DNA of 13,528 bases, taken from Micrococcales bacterium UBA3913. GTDB taxonomy: Bacteria > Actinomycetota > Actinomycetes > Actinomycetales > Microbacteriaceae. Below are positions 1 through 6,794 of this stretch, in pieces. The DNA is taken from positions 1 to 13,528 of the forward strand of contig DGEZ01000143.1 of NCBI GenBank assembly GCA_002391425.1. The letters are read 5' to 3'. How positions within the stretch are numbered: position 1 is the first letter of the stretch; every line of letters begins with the position of its first letter. The position numbers and the translations under genes were made by a program. The notes below the pieces were generated by a model. It saw nothing but the letters and a program-made list of their open reading frames with translations, did not search any database and was not told the origin of the DNA.

Positions 1-653
1 CCGCCGCTGCGGACCCAGAACCACGGCCCCGGCTGATCGACCGGTACGTGGTCGCCGCCTACGATGCCGGGATATCTCCCCTGCTGTGCGTGACGAAGAC
101 CGACCTGCGAGCCCCCGATTCCCTGCTGGACGCCTTCTCCGCACTCGACCTGCCACTGGTGACCACCCGGCTCGACGAGGACCCGAGTGAGGCGCTCCTG
201 CCGCTGCTGCGTGGCCACTTCACCGTCGCGGTCGGCCACTCCGGGGTGGGAAAGTCCACCCTCATCAATGCGCTTGTGCCCGGCGCCGCGCGCGCCACCG
301 GCGAGGTCAACAGCGTGACGGGACGTGGTCGCCACACCTCCTCCTCCGCCATCGCGCTGCCCCTGCCCGGCCCGGATGCGGTCGGGATGCCCGGAACCCC
401 GGGCAATGGCTGGCTGGCGGACACCCCCGGGGTGCGCTCGTTTGGACTCGGGCACGTGGATGTGTCCCACGTGATCAACGCCTTCCCGGAACTCGCCGAA
501 CTCGCCACCGCATGCCCGCGCGGGTGTCAACATGCGGCAGACCACCCCGAGTGCGCCCTGACTCGGGCAGACACGGCCGGGAAACTCGACCAGCGCGAAG
601 AACGCCGCCTGGACTCGCTGCGTCGTCTGATCGGGTCCATGTCGGGCAGCTGA
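1..653 (+). CDS. rsgA: Ribosome small subunit-dependent GTPase A (3' part)
   Basis: Circularly permuted GTPase that assists late maturation of the 30S ribosomal subunit. The reading frame is open from position 3, so the start and the N-terminal OB-fold lie outside the window. The motifs come in the permuted order typical of RsgA: G4 TKTD (93-104), P-loop GHSGVGKST (234-260), then G3 DTPG (420-431). The switch region GRGRHTSSS lies between the last two. A C-terminal zinc-binding cluster follows, with Cys at 513, Cys at 525, His at 531 and Cys at 552 (codon starts), spaced C-x3-C-x-H-x6-C, close to the family pattern. The GTG at 48 is in frame but is not the real start, because the upstream codons read as typical RsgA sequence (DPEPRPRLIDRYV). 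hisN follows 97 bp downstream. From knowledge of the group, aroA-rsgA-hisN is a common actinobacterial order. Nothing looks degraded. Confidence 0.95.
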   Translation, partial: AAADPEPRPRLIDRYVVAAYDAGISPLLCVTKTDLRAPDSLLDAFSALDLPLVTTRLDEDPSEALLPLLRGHFTVAVGHSGVGKSTLINALVPGAARATGEVNSVTGRGRHTSSSAIALPLPGPDAVGMPGTPGNGWLADTPGVRSFGLGHVDVSHVINAFPELAELATACPRGCQHAADHPECALTRADTAGKLDQREERRLDSLRRLIGSMSGS

Positions 654-737
654 ACCCTTGCGTGGTCGATAACGGCCGGTGCACGCCGAGCACGGACAGC
701 AGGTGCCCGACGGCGGCGGACCGACCGCCCCGACGAT

Positions 738-743
738 TAGGCT
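738..743 (+). promoter_or_regulatory. Putative -10 box for hisN (leaderless)
   Basis: TAGGCT fits the actinobacterial -10 consensus TAnnnT, and only 6 nt separate it from the GTG start at 750. Transcription would therefore begin at or next to the start codon, giving a leaderless mRNA. In agreement, no good Shine-Dalgarno sequence precedes the GTG. No -35 element is obvious. Confidence 0.5.
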
Positions 744-749
744 GGATGC

Positions 750-1532
750 GTGAGCGACCTCGACGATGCCCTGCAGCTGGCTGACGCTGCCGATCGTGTG
801 ACCATGAGCCACTACCTGGACCCTGCCCTGCAGGTCCGCCAGAAGGCGGACGACACGCCCGTGTCGGAGGCGGACACGATGACGGAGCGCACGCTGCGCG
901 ACATGCTCGCGCGCACCCACCCGGAAGACAGGATCCTGGGGGAAGAGCTCGGCGGGGATCGCCTCGCGCACCCGGGGCGCGAGTGGATCATCGACCCGAT
1001 CGATGGCACCGCCAACTACATCCGCGGCGTGCCCGTGTGGGCGACCCTGGTGGCCCTGGCGGTCGACGGTGTTGTCACCGTCGGTGTCGCGAGCGCCCCC
1101 GCCGTGGGCAGGCGCTGGTGGGCGCAGGCCGGAGGCGGCGCGTGGGTGCAGGATGTTCGCGGCGGAGATCCTCGCCGCATCCACGTCTCCGACGTCGACG
1201 ATCTCACATCCGCGTACCTGAGCTACAACGGCTTCAGCTACTGGCAGGAGGCCGGGAAGCAGGATGCCCTGCTGCGTCTGATCGCACACACCGGGCGCAA
1301 CCGCGCATTCGGTGACTTCTGGGGGTACATGCTCGTGGCAGAAGGCGCGATCGATCTGGCCGGGGAGTGGGGGCTCGCCCCCTACGACATGGCCGCGGTG
1401 GACATCATCGTGCGCGAGGCCGGAGGCACCTTCACGGGGATGGACGGCATCCCCGGCGTGTGGCAGGGGTCAGCGCTGGCGAGCAACGGGCGCATCCACC
1501 AGGCCGCCTGCGACGTCATCGCAGCCGAATAA
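750..1532 (+). CDS. hisN: Histidinol-phosphatase, inositol monophosphatase family
   Basis: Predicted to dephosphorylate L-histidinol phosphate to histidinol, the penultimate step group of histidine synthesis; actinobacteria use this inositol-monophosphatase-type enzyme. At 260 aa it has the normal family length. Visible motifs are GEELGG (residues 64-69), the metal-binding signature DPIDGTANY (82-90; Asp82, Asp85, Gly86, Thr87) and the second signature WGLAPYDMAAVDIIVREAGG (207-226) with metal ligand Asp213. The sequence IRGVPVWATLVAL after the first signature is typical of the HisN subgroup rather than of true inositol monophosphatases, although a broader sugar-phosphate phosphatase cannot be excluded. 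The GTG start is supported by protein homology and by a -10 box just upstream that implies leaderless expression. The 3' end overlaps the convergent nnrD by 17 nt (1516-1532), and no terminator is visible. Confidence 0.9.
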   Translation: MSDLDDALQLADAADRVTMSHYLDPALQVRQKADDTPVSEADTMTERTLRDMLARTHPEDRILGEELGGDRLAHPGREWIIDPIDGTANYIRGVPVWATLVALAVDGVVTVGVASAPAVGRRWWAQAGGGAWVQDVRGGDPRRIHVSDVDDLTSAYLSYNGFSYWQEAGKQDALLRLIAHTGRNRAFGDFWGYMLVAEGAIDLAGEWGLAPYDMAAVDIIVREAGGTFTGMDGIPGVWQGSALASNGRIHQAACDVIAAE

Positions 1533-2421
1533 GCTCCGCGATCGCCTGCGGCACCTGGGCGACGATGTCGTCGGCAACGATCGGACCCCCGTTCGAGGCG
1601 AGGGCGGCCGCCCGACCGTGCACGAGCGCTGCCGTGGCGGCGAGCATCGTCAGGTTGTCCTGGTCGGTCATATCGACCCGCACCGCCGCCGTGGCGAGCA
1701 GGCCGCCCATGATCCCGGCCAGCACATCCCCGCTTCCGGCGGTCGCCAACACCGGCGGCAGGTTACTTACCCGCAGGGCCATGCCGTGCGGATTCGTGAT
1801 GTGGGTGGTGTTGCCCTTAACCAGCACGGTGGCGCGCAGCAACTGGGCGAGGATCGACGCCGAGCTTCCCAGGTGCTTCTCGACGTCCTCGCGGGAGGTG
1901 CGATACCCCAGCGCCGCCAGCAGTCGAACGACCTCCCCGGCGTGCGGGGTGAACACCAGCGGTCGTGTCTTCGAGCCGCGCGGGTCCACCGCATCGAACA
2001 ACGCACCCGCGTCCACCACCGCCGGAACGCCTTCGGCGAGCGCGGCCCGGATGTTCTCGTGTTGGGATGATTTCTCTGGGACGCCCGAACCGAGCACCCA
2101 CGCCTGGACGCGTCCTGGGGCGGGTACAACCTCGGGGCGCCGAAGCAGCACCATATTCGTCACCGCGGGTGGCCCCTGGTAGCGCACCATTCCGACACCG
2201 GTGCGGGCCGCGGCCCCGGTCCCCAGCAGGGCGGCACCCGGGTAGGGCACCGACCCGGTCACCATGCCGACGACGCCACGCCGGTATTTGTCGTCAGATT
2301 CACGTGGCGCGAATACGAACTCGGCCGCGAACGAGGGCACCCACTCTTGCCAACTGCCGGGCTGGCGCCGCATACCCTGCGGCGTACCCGAGGCGGGGGA
2401 ACCATGCTCACTGACACTCAT
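1516..2421 (-). CDS. nnrD: ADP-dependent NAD(P)H-hydrate dehydratase
   Basis: Repairs damaged NADHX and NADPHX (hydrated nicotinamide cofactors) back to NADH and NADPH at the cost of ADP; a cytosolic ribokinase-like enzyme. The 301-aa protein shows KYRRGVVGMVTGS (45-57) leading into YPGAALLGTGAAARTG, TPHAGE (158-163), VLVKG (199-203) and the nucleotide-site motif TAGSGDVLAG (227-236), where Asp232 is the likely catalytic base. It is a stand-alone dehydratase: the epimerase half (NnrE) found fused in many bacteria is not here or in the flanks, so epimerisation must be encoded elsewhere. The ATG is preceded by GAGGA and by its own -10 box. It lies 44 bp downstream of ligA on the same strand and may also be reached by read-through. 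Its 3' end overlaps hisN tail to tail. Confidence 0.93.
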   Translation of the reverse strand: MSVSEHGSPASGTPQGMRRQPGSWQEWVPSFAAEFVFAPRESDDKYRRGVVGMVTGSVPYPGAALLGTGAAARTGVGMVRYQGPPAVTNMVLLRRPEVVPAPGRVQAWVLGSGVPEKSSQHENIRAALAEGVPAVVDAGALFDAVDPRGSKTRPLVFTPHAGEVVRLLAALGYRTSREDVEKHLGSSASILAQLLRATVLVKGNTTHITNPHGMALRVSNLPPVLATAGSGDVLAGIMGGLLATAAVRVDMTDQDNLTMLAATAALVHGRAAALASNGGPIVADDIVAQVPQAIAELIRLR

Positions 2422-2429
2422 TGGTCCTC

Positions 2430-2435
2430 ATCTTA
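2430..2435 (-). promoter_or_regulatory. Putative -10 box for nnrD
   Basis: On the minus strand the hexamer reads TAAGAT (TAnnnT), 8 nt before the nnrD ATG. The intervening GAGGACCA also contains a possible Shine-Dalgarno core, but a transcript starting 6-8 nt after this box would exclude it. nnrD may thus be leaderless from its own promoter and led by GAGGA when read through from ligA. No convincing -35 is seen. Confidence 0.45.
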
Positions 2436-2465
2436 GACGCCGAAAATCAGGCCCGACCGATCAAT

Positions 2466-4808
2466 TCACAGCAAAGTTATCGTTGGCCCAGCGTGGAGGA
2501 ATTCCTCGAACCTTTCGGCGGGAATGACCGGCACTCCGAGCTGCTCCGCCTTCGCGAGTTTGCTGCCGGCGCCCTCGCCAGCGACCACGAAGCTCGTGCG
2601 CGCGGATACGCTCCCCGTGGCCTTCCCCCCGGCGGCCACGACCGCCTCCTGGGCCCCTTCCCGGGTGAACCCGGGTACAGTGCCCGTTACCACCACGGTG
2701 AGACCGGCCAGCGGTTGCTCGCCGGTCTCGGGCTCCTCCACCGGGTCTGCGAAACGCACCCCGGCTGCGCGCCACTGGGAGACGATCTGCTGGTGCCAAT
2801 CCACGGTGAACCACTCGATAATCGACTCGGCGATGACCGGGCCCACCCCCTCCACCTTGGCGAGTTCCTCGGCGGATGCTGCCTCGATCGCATCGAGTGT
2901 CACAAACGCGCTAGCGAGCGCCCGCGCAGCGACCGGCCCGACGTGACGGATGTTCAAGGCGACCAGTTGGCGAGCCAGCGGTTTCGTCTTCGCCTTCTCG
3001 AGCTCGTCGATCAGTTTGACCGCGTGCGCCGACGGCTCCACCACCGGATAGTTCTTGCGGATGCCCGCCGCGCGCCGTGCCGCGGGATCCATCTCCGCTG
3101 TTCCTGGCGGATACTGCAGCGTCACCTTCTGGAACGGTTTGCGTAGCTTCTCCTGGCCGTCGTCATCGAGCTTCGGCATCCCCGTCTCCGGGTCTTTCAC
3201 GAACACCTCGATGGGTACCAGGTCATCCACGGTGAGGTCGAAGAGGCCGGCCTCCGTGTCCAGCGGGGCCACCGCGGGGACCTCCGGGTGTGTCAGCGCG
3301 GAGGCGGCCACCTCCCCCAGCACCTCAATGTCGAGCGCCTGGCGGGAGCCGATGTGCTCGATGCGGCCGCGCACCTGTGCCGGGCACGATCGCGCGTTCG
3401 GGCAGCGCACATCCACATCCCCCTCCTTGGCGGGGGCAAGCGTCGCGCCGCACTCCGGGCAGTGCTGCGGCATCACGAATTCGTGCTCCTGGCCGGTGCG
3501 CCGCTCCACCACCGGCCCCAGAATCTCCGGGATCACGTCGCCAGCTTTGCGCAGCACGACGATGTCCCCGATGAGCACCCCCTTATGCTTGACCACCTCC
3601 TGGTTGTGCAGAGTCGCCTGACGCACCGTCGACCCGGCCACGTGGGCGGGCTCCACCACCGCATAGGGGGTGACCCTGCCGGTGCGGCCGACCCCCACGC
3701 GAATGTCGAGGAGCCGGGTGTGCACCTCCTCGGGGGGGTACTTGAAGGCGACCGCCCATCGGGGGGTGCGGCTGGTCGCGCCGAGCTGCTCCTGCAACGC
3801 GAACTCGTCCACCTTGACGACCACCCCGTCGATCTGGTGTTCGAGGCTGGCGCGCTGCTGCCCGATCCGGGCGATGAAGTCGTGCACCTGGTCGAGCCGG
3901 GTGACCGTGGCCACGTGCGGCGACGTGGGCAGGCCCCACTGCGCCAGGAGACGGTACACCTCGGATTGGCGGGACACCGAAGGGTTCTGCCACGCCCCGA
4001 CACCGTGCACGTACATACTCAGCAGGCCCTGGCGGTGGCGCATCCACTCCAGCTGCTCCGGGGACTTGCCCTCGGCTTTCTGGCGCAGGGTGCCCGATGC
4101 CGCGTTCCTCGGGTTCGCAAACTGCTGCACCTTGCGTGTCCTGCCCGTGCGTTGCTCGACCTGCTCGGCTTCGTCTCGTAGCGAGGCGTTCGCGGCCACG
4201 AAGTTGTCCAGGGTGAAGAAGATCTCGCCGCGCACCTCGACGCGGTCCGGCGGGTTCGGTGTGTCCAGCCGCGTCGGGATCGACCCGATGGCGCGGATGT
4301 TCTCGGTGACGTCTTCCCCGGTGACGCCATCCCCGCGGGTGGCGGCCCAGACGAGCTCGCCGAACTCGTAGCACAGGTTGATCGCCAGGCCATCGATCTT
4401 CACCTCGACGAGGTAGTCGAAGTCATGTCCCAGGCTTCGGTGCGTCCGAGCGTCCCACTCGTCGAGCTCCGCCAGGCTGAACACGTCGTCGAGGGAGAGC
4501 ATTCGCGCGTGGTGGGTGATCGGCGCGAACAGGGAGGAATCCGCCTGCCCTCCCACAGTCTGGGTGGGTGAGTCCTGGCTTGCGAACTCCGGGAAGCGCT
4601 CCTCGAGGGCCTCCAGGCGATGCATGAGCAGGTCGTAGTCGCGGTCGCTCACCAGGGAGGTGTCGCGATCGTAGTAGGCGGACCGCAGCTCCAGGATGCG
4701 CTCGGTCAGCTCTGCCACCTGCTGGCGTGCCTGCGACCGATCACGAGTGAGAGCCCAGGCGCGGGCCGCGCCGATGAGATCCTCGGTGTCGTCCCGGTCA
4801 GCTGCCAT
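2466..4808 (-). CDS. ligA: NAD-dependent DNA ligase LigA
   Basis: Seals nicks in duplex DNA during replication and repair, using NAD+ as adenyl donor; essential in bacteria. At 780 aa it has all expected modules: Ia domain (about 15-85), adenylation domain with nucleophile Lys137 in VEVKIDG, an OB-fold including RTGRVTPYAVVEP (375-387), a four-Cys zinc finger (Cys450, 453, 469, 475), a helix-hairpin-helix region (NIRHVGPVAARAL onward) and a C-terminal BRCT domain (about 695-775, starting LAGLTVVVTGT). It is about 100 residues longer than E. coli LigA. Most of the excess lies between the zinc finger and the HhH repeats, in a charged stretch containing VFVKDPETGMPKLDDDGQEK; extensions at this place are known in other high-GC actinobacteria. 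The start codon lies inside the 3' end of mnmA (11-nt overlap), suggesting translational coupling. Confidence 0.97.
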   Translation of the reverse strand: MAADRDDTEDLIGAARAWALTRDRSQARQQVAELTERILELRSAYYDRDTSLVSDRDYDLLMHRLEALEERFPEFASQDSPTQTVGGQADSSLFAPITHHARMLSLDDVFSLAELDEWDARTHRSLGHDFDYLVEVKIDGLAINLCYEFGELVWAATRGDGVTGEDVTENIRAIGSIPTRLDTPNPPDRVEVRGEIFFTLDNFVAANASLRDEAEQVEQRTGRTRKVQQFANPRNAASGTLRQKAEGKSPEQLEWMRHRQGLLSMYVHGVGAWQNPSVSRQSEVYRLLAQWGLPTSPHVATVTRLDQVHDFIARIGQQRASLEHQIDGVVVKVDEFALQEQLGATSRTPRWAVAFKYPPEEVHTRLLDIRVGVGRTGRVTPYAVVEPAHVAGSTVRQATLHNQEVVKHKGVLIGDIVVLRKAGDVIPEILGPVVERRTGQEHEFVMPQHCPECGATLAPAKEGDVDVRCPNARSCPAQVRGRIEHIGSRQALDIEVLGEVAASALTHPEVPAVAPLDTEAGLFDLTVDDLVPIEVFVKDPETGMPKLDDDGQEKLRKPFQKVTLQYPPGTAEMDPAARRAAGIRKNYPVVEPSAHAVKLIDELEKAKTKPLARQLVALNIRHVGPVAARALASAFVTLDAIEAASAEELAKVEGVGPVIAESIIEWFTVDWHQQIVSQWRAAGVRFADPVEEPETGEQPLAGLTVVVTGTVPGFTREGAQEAVVAAGGKATGSVSARTSFVVAGEGAGSKLAKAEQLGVPVIPAERFEEFLHAGPTITLL

Positions 4809-5955
4809 GGGTACCCTGAGCGACGGAGGCTGATGCCGCGGCGCGGTCAGCCGACACGGTGCGGTCGATCGTCACCTGGCCGAGGACGCGGGTGCCCTGG
4901 TACAGCACCGCGGACTGCCCGGGTGCAACCCCGTCGAGCGGGTCGCGCAGCGTGATGGCCACCTCGACATCCCCGCCGTCGCGCACGCGCAGCTCGGCGG
5001 TCGCGGGCACGTCGTCCCCGTGGGCTCTCACCTGCACAGTCACCTCGATGCTCGGGTCCCCCACGGCCAAAGCGGGCTGCCCGCACCACGACAGGCGCGT
5101 ACCGGAGAGTTCCGACACGTACAGCGCCTCTCGGGGGCCGACGACGACCTCGTGCTGGACGGGACGCAACTCGAGCACGTAGCGTGGCCTGCCGTCCGGG
5201 GCGGGGCGGCCGATGCGCATCCCCTTGCGCTGCCCGACGGTGAAATTGTGGGTGCCGTCATGGTGACCCACCACCTGGCCGTCGCGGTCGACGATGTTCC
5301 CGGGGGCTGCCGGGATGTGACCGGCCAGCCACCCCTGCGTGTCGCCGTCCCCGATGAAGCAAATGTCGTAGCTGTCCGGCTTCCGTGCGACGGAGAGACC
5401 GCGAGCGGCGGCCTCCTGCCGCACCAGTTCCTTCGACGGCGTCTCTCCCAGCGGGAAATATGCGTGGGCGAGCTGCTCCTCGGTGAGCACGCCGAGCACG
5501 TAGGACTGGTCCTTCGCGTATGCGCTGGCCCGGTGCAACTCGCGGTGCCCCTGCGCGTCGTAGCGGATCGACGCATAGTGCCCCGTGCACACCGCATCGA
5601 ACCCGAGGGCGAGAGCCTTCTCCAGCAGGGCAGCGAACTTGATCTTCTCGTTGCAGCGCAGGCACGGGTTCGGGGTACGGCCCGCGGCGTACTCGGAGAC
5701 GAAGTCACTCACCACGTCATCGCGGAACCGCTCGGAGAAGTCCCATACGTAGTAGTCGATACCCAGGCTCTTGGCCGCCCGCATCGCATCCATGGAGTCT
5801 TCGATGGTGCAGCACCCGCGCGACCCTGCGCGCACCGTGCCCGGCATCCGGGACAGCGCCAGGTGCACGCCGACCACGTCGTGGCCCGCATCCACAGCCC
5901 GCGCCGCGGCCACAGCCGAGTCGACACCACCGGACATCGCGGCGAGTACGCGCAT
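4798..5955 (-). CDS. mnmA: tRNA-specific 2-thiouridylase MnmA
   Basis: Transfers sulfur to C2 of the wobble uridine (U34) of tRNA-Lys, -Glu and -Gln through an adenylated intermediate. The 385-aa protein has the PP-loop SGGVDS (8-13), the first catalytic Cys98 in TPNPCLRCNEKIKF and the persulfide Cys199 in SYDICFIGDG, matching the two-Cys mechanism of the family. The motif HNFTVGQRKG in the central domain is also characteristic. The start is supported by GAGGGAG just upstream and a -10 box about 40 nt upstream. The likely sulfur donor, a cysteine desulfurase, lies 835 bp upstream on the same strand; the two are often adjacent in actinobacteria but here are separated by two plus-strand genes. 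The 3' end overlaps ligA. The last 25 residues are an Ala/Ser-rich tail that adds nothing recognisable. Confidence 0.96.
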   Translation of the reverse strand: MRVLAAMSGGVDSAVAAARAVDAGHDVVGVHLALSRMPGTVRAGSRGCCTIEDSMDAMRAAKSLGIDYYVWDFSERFRDDVVSDFVSEYAAGRTPNPCLRCNEKIKFAALLEKALALGFDAVCTGHYASIRYDAQGHRELHRASAYAKDQSYVLGVLTEEQLAHAYFPLGETPSKELVRQEAAARGLSVARKPDSYDICFIGDGDTQGWLAGHIPAAPGNIVDRDGQVVGHHDGTHNFTVGQRKGMRIGRPAPDGRPRYVLELRPVQHEVVVGPREALYVSELSGTRLSWCGQPALAVGDPSIEVTVQVRAHGDDVPATAELRVRDGGDVEVAITLRDPLDGVAPGQSAVLYQGTRVLGQVTIDRTVSADRAAASASVAQGTHGS

Positions 5956-5991
5956 GTTCTCCCTCTTCCGCCGATTGTTGGGAACTCCACA

Positions 5992-5997
5992 AGCTTA
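5992..5997 (-). promoter_or_regulatory. Putative -10 box for mnmA-ligA
   Basis: Minus-strand TAAGCT (TAnnnT) lies 36 nt before the mnmA ATG. A transcript would start near 5985 and carry a leader of about 30 nt with the ribosome-binding site GAGGGAG (5959-5965). It would serve mnmA and the overlapping ligA. The -35 zone falls on an inverted repeat (6003-6021) and shows no good TTGACA match. Confidence 0.5.
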
Positions 5998-6002
5998 ACC
6001 GC

Positions 6003-6021
6003 CTTCCCCCACAGCGGGAAG
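6003..6021 (+). repeat. Inverted repeat in the mnmA / thiamine-binding gene divergent region
   Basis: CTTCCC (6003-6008) and GGGAAG (6016-6021) form 6-bp arms around a 7-base spacer. The repeat occupies the -35 zone of the predicted mnmA promoter and lies upstream of the plus-strand gene at 6092. It could be an operator for either gene, but six-base arms in GC-rich DNA can arise by chance. Confidence 0.3.
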
Positions 6022-6091
6022 CAGGTGCGCGCGGTCGGCGCGCTCGGGGAGAATAGAGGCACAGCTTTCCCCCAAAGAAAGGAAACCCCTC

Positions 6092-6397
6092 ATGCTTCTG
6101 GCTTTCTCTGTGGCTCCCGCCACGACGAACTCCCCGGACGGGTCGGTGCACAACACGGTCGCCAAGGCGATCAAGGTGATCCGCGATTCGGGCCTGCCCC
6201 GTGAGGAAGGCTCCATGTTCACCACGATCGAGGGCACCTGGGACGAGTGCTTCGACGTGGTGCGGCGCGCTACCGAGGCCGTGCAGGAGGACTCCGACCG
6301 GGTTTCCCTCGTGATCAAGTGCGACATCCGCCCCGGGTACACCGGTCAGATCACCGCAAAGCTCGACCGTATCACCGAGATTCTCGGGGAGGGCTGA
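6092..6397 (+). CDS. MTH1187-family thiamine-binding protein (DUF77)
   Basis: Small cytosolic protein of 101 aa belonging to the MTH1187/YkoF-like thiamine-binding family (PF01910). Typical features are the N-terminal strand MLLAFSVAPA, the conserved block MFTTIEGTWDECFDVVRRA (about residues 44-62) and the closing SLVIKCDIRPG. Members bind thiamine or a pyrimidine precursor and form ferredoxin-like oligomers, but a precise physiological role is not established for most. The ATG is well supported by AAAGGA at 6078-6083, eight bases upstream. I find no TPP-riboswitch signature in the preceding 136 bp, and no thiamine synthesis or transport gene in the window. It diverges from mnmA and is followed 104 bp later by the DUF1540 gene on the same strand. 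Confidence 0.88.
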   Translation: MLLAFSVAPATTNSPDGSVHNTVAKAIKVIRDSGLPREEGSMFTTIEGTWDECFDVVRRATEAVQEDSDRVSLVIKCDIRPGYTGQITAKLDRITEILGEG

Positions 6398-6415
6398 GGC
6401 TACGACACAACCCGG

Positions 6416-6435
6416 GTAAGGCAGGCCTGGCTTGC
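6416..6435 (+). promoter_or_regulatory. Imperfect palindrome upstream of the DUF1540 gene
   Basis: Twenty bases whose halves GTAAGGCAGG and CCTGGCTTGC match as inverted repeats at 8 of 10 positions. Centred about 45 bp before the predicted transcript start, it could be an operator. By hand it agrees with the DtxR/IdeR iron-box consensus at about 12 of 19 positions, which is suggestive but below what I would call a site. A weak hairpin followed by TTTC, ending the upstream gene, is the alternative. Confidence 0.3.
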
Positions 6436-6459
6436 TTTCGCTCTCCCCCTGGCCCGGTT

Positions 6460-6465
6460 TACGAT
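6460..6465 (+). promoter_or_regulatory. Putative -10 box for the DUF1540 gene
   Basis: TACGAT fits TAnnnT. A start near 6472 would leave a leader of about 30 nt that contains the strong ribosome-binding site GAGGAGGA (6489-6496) before the ATG at 6502. No clear -35 is seen. Confidence 0.4.
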
Positions 6466-6501
6466 CGCCACAACCGCTCCACACCACCGAGGAGGACGAC
6501 C

Positions 6502-6794
6502 ATGGCAATCACCCCCGACCTTGCCCGGATCTCAGACTGTACCGTCCCGGATGCTCCTACAACCACGACCACTCGTGTGCGGCCGCGGCCGTGACGATCA
6601 GCGCCCAGGGCAGCCAGTGCGCGACGTTCATCCCCCTGAACGTTAAAGGCGGCCTGGATGTGGTCTCCTCCCACGTGGGAGCGTGCCAGCGGGCCGAATG
6701 CGCGTTCAACTCGTCCTTGGTGTGCACCGCCTCTGCCGTGCGCATCGGACACGGGTCTGACACGGCGGACTGCCTGACCTACCAGGCGGCCTAA
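6502..6794 (+). pseudogene. DUF1540 Cys-rich protein gene with an apparent -1 frameshift
   Basis: Two frames together encode one DUF1540 protein. From the ATG at 6502, behind a strong GAGGAGGA, the frame reads MAITPDLARISDCTVPD and then drifts into a non-homologous Thr/Arg tail ending at TGA 6592-6594. The overlapping frame carries the rest, from CSYNHDHSC to DCLTYQAA, ending at TAA 6792-6794. Reading T6552 twice (GAT then TGC) joins them into a 97-aa protein with Cys at 13, 18, 26, 40, 62, 67, 75 and 91. Both halves then show Cys-x4-Cys-x7-Cys, as expected for two DUF1540 repeats thought to bind metal. A lost T in a GAT-TGC sequence is the simplest cause, either a real mutation or a base-call error. 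No usable slippery heptamer is present. A shortened product from GTG 6591 would lack half the first repeat. The stop overlaps the convergent desulfurase stop. Confidence 0.8.

Noticed and set aside
5956..6091. Possible TPP riboswitch before the thiamine-binding protein gene
   Set aside because: The conserved CUGAGA and other thi-box elements are absent in this 136-bp region.
5020..6204. A 394-codon plus-strand frame opposite mnmA that runs into the thiamine-binding gene
   Set aside because: No recognisable motif, and it conflicts with mnmA and with the well-supported start at 6092.
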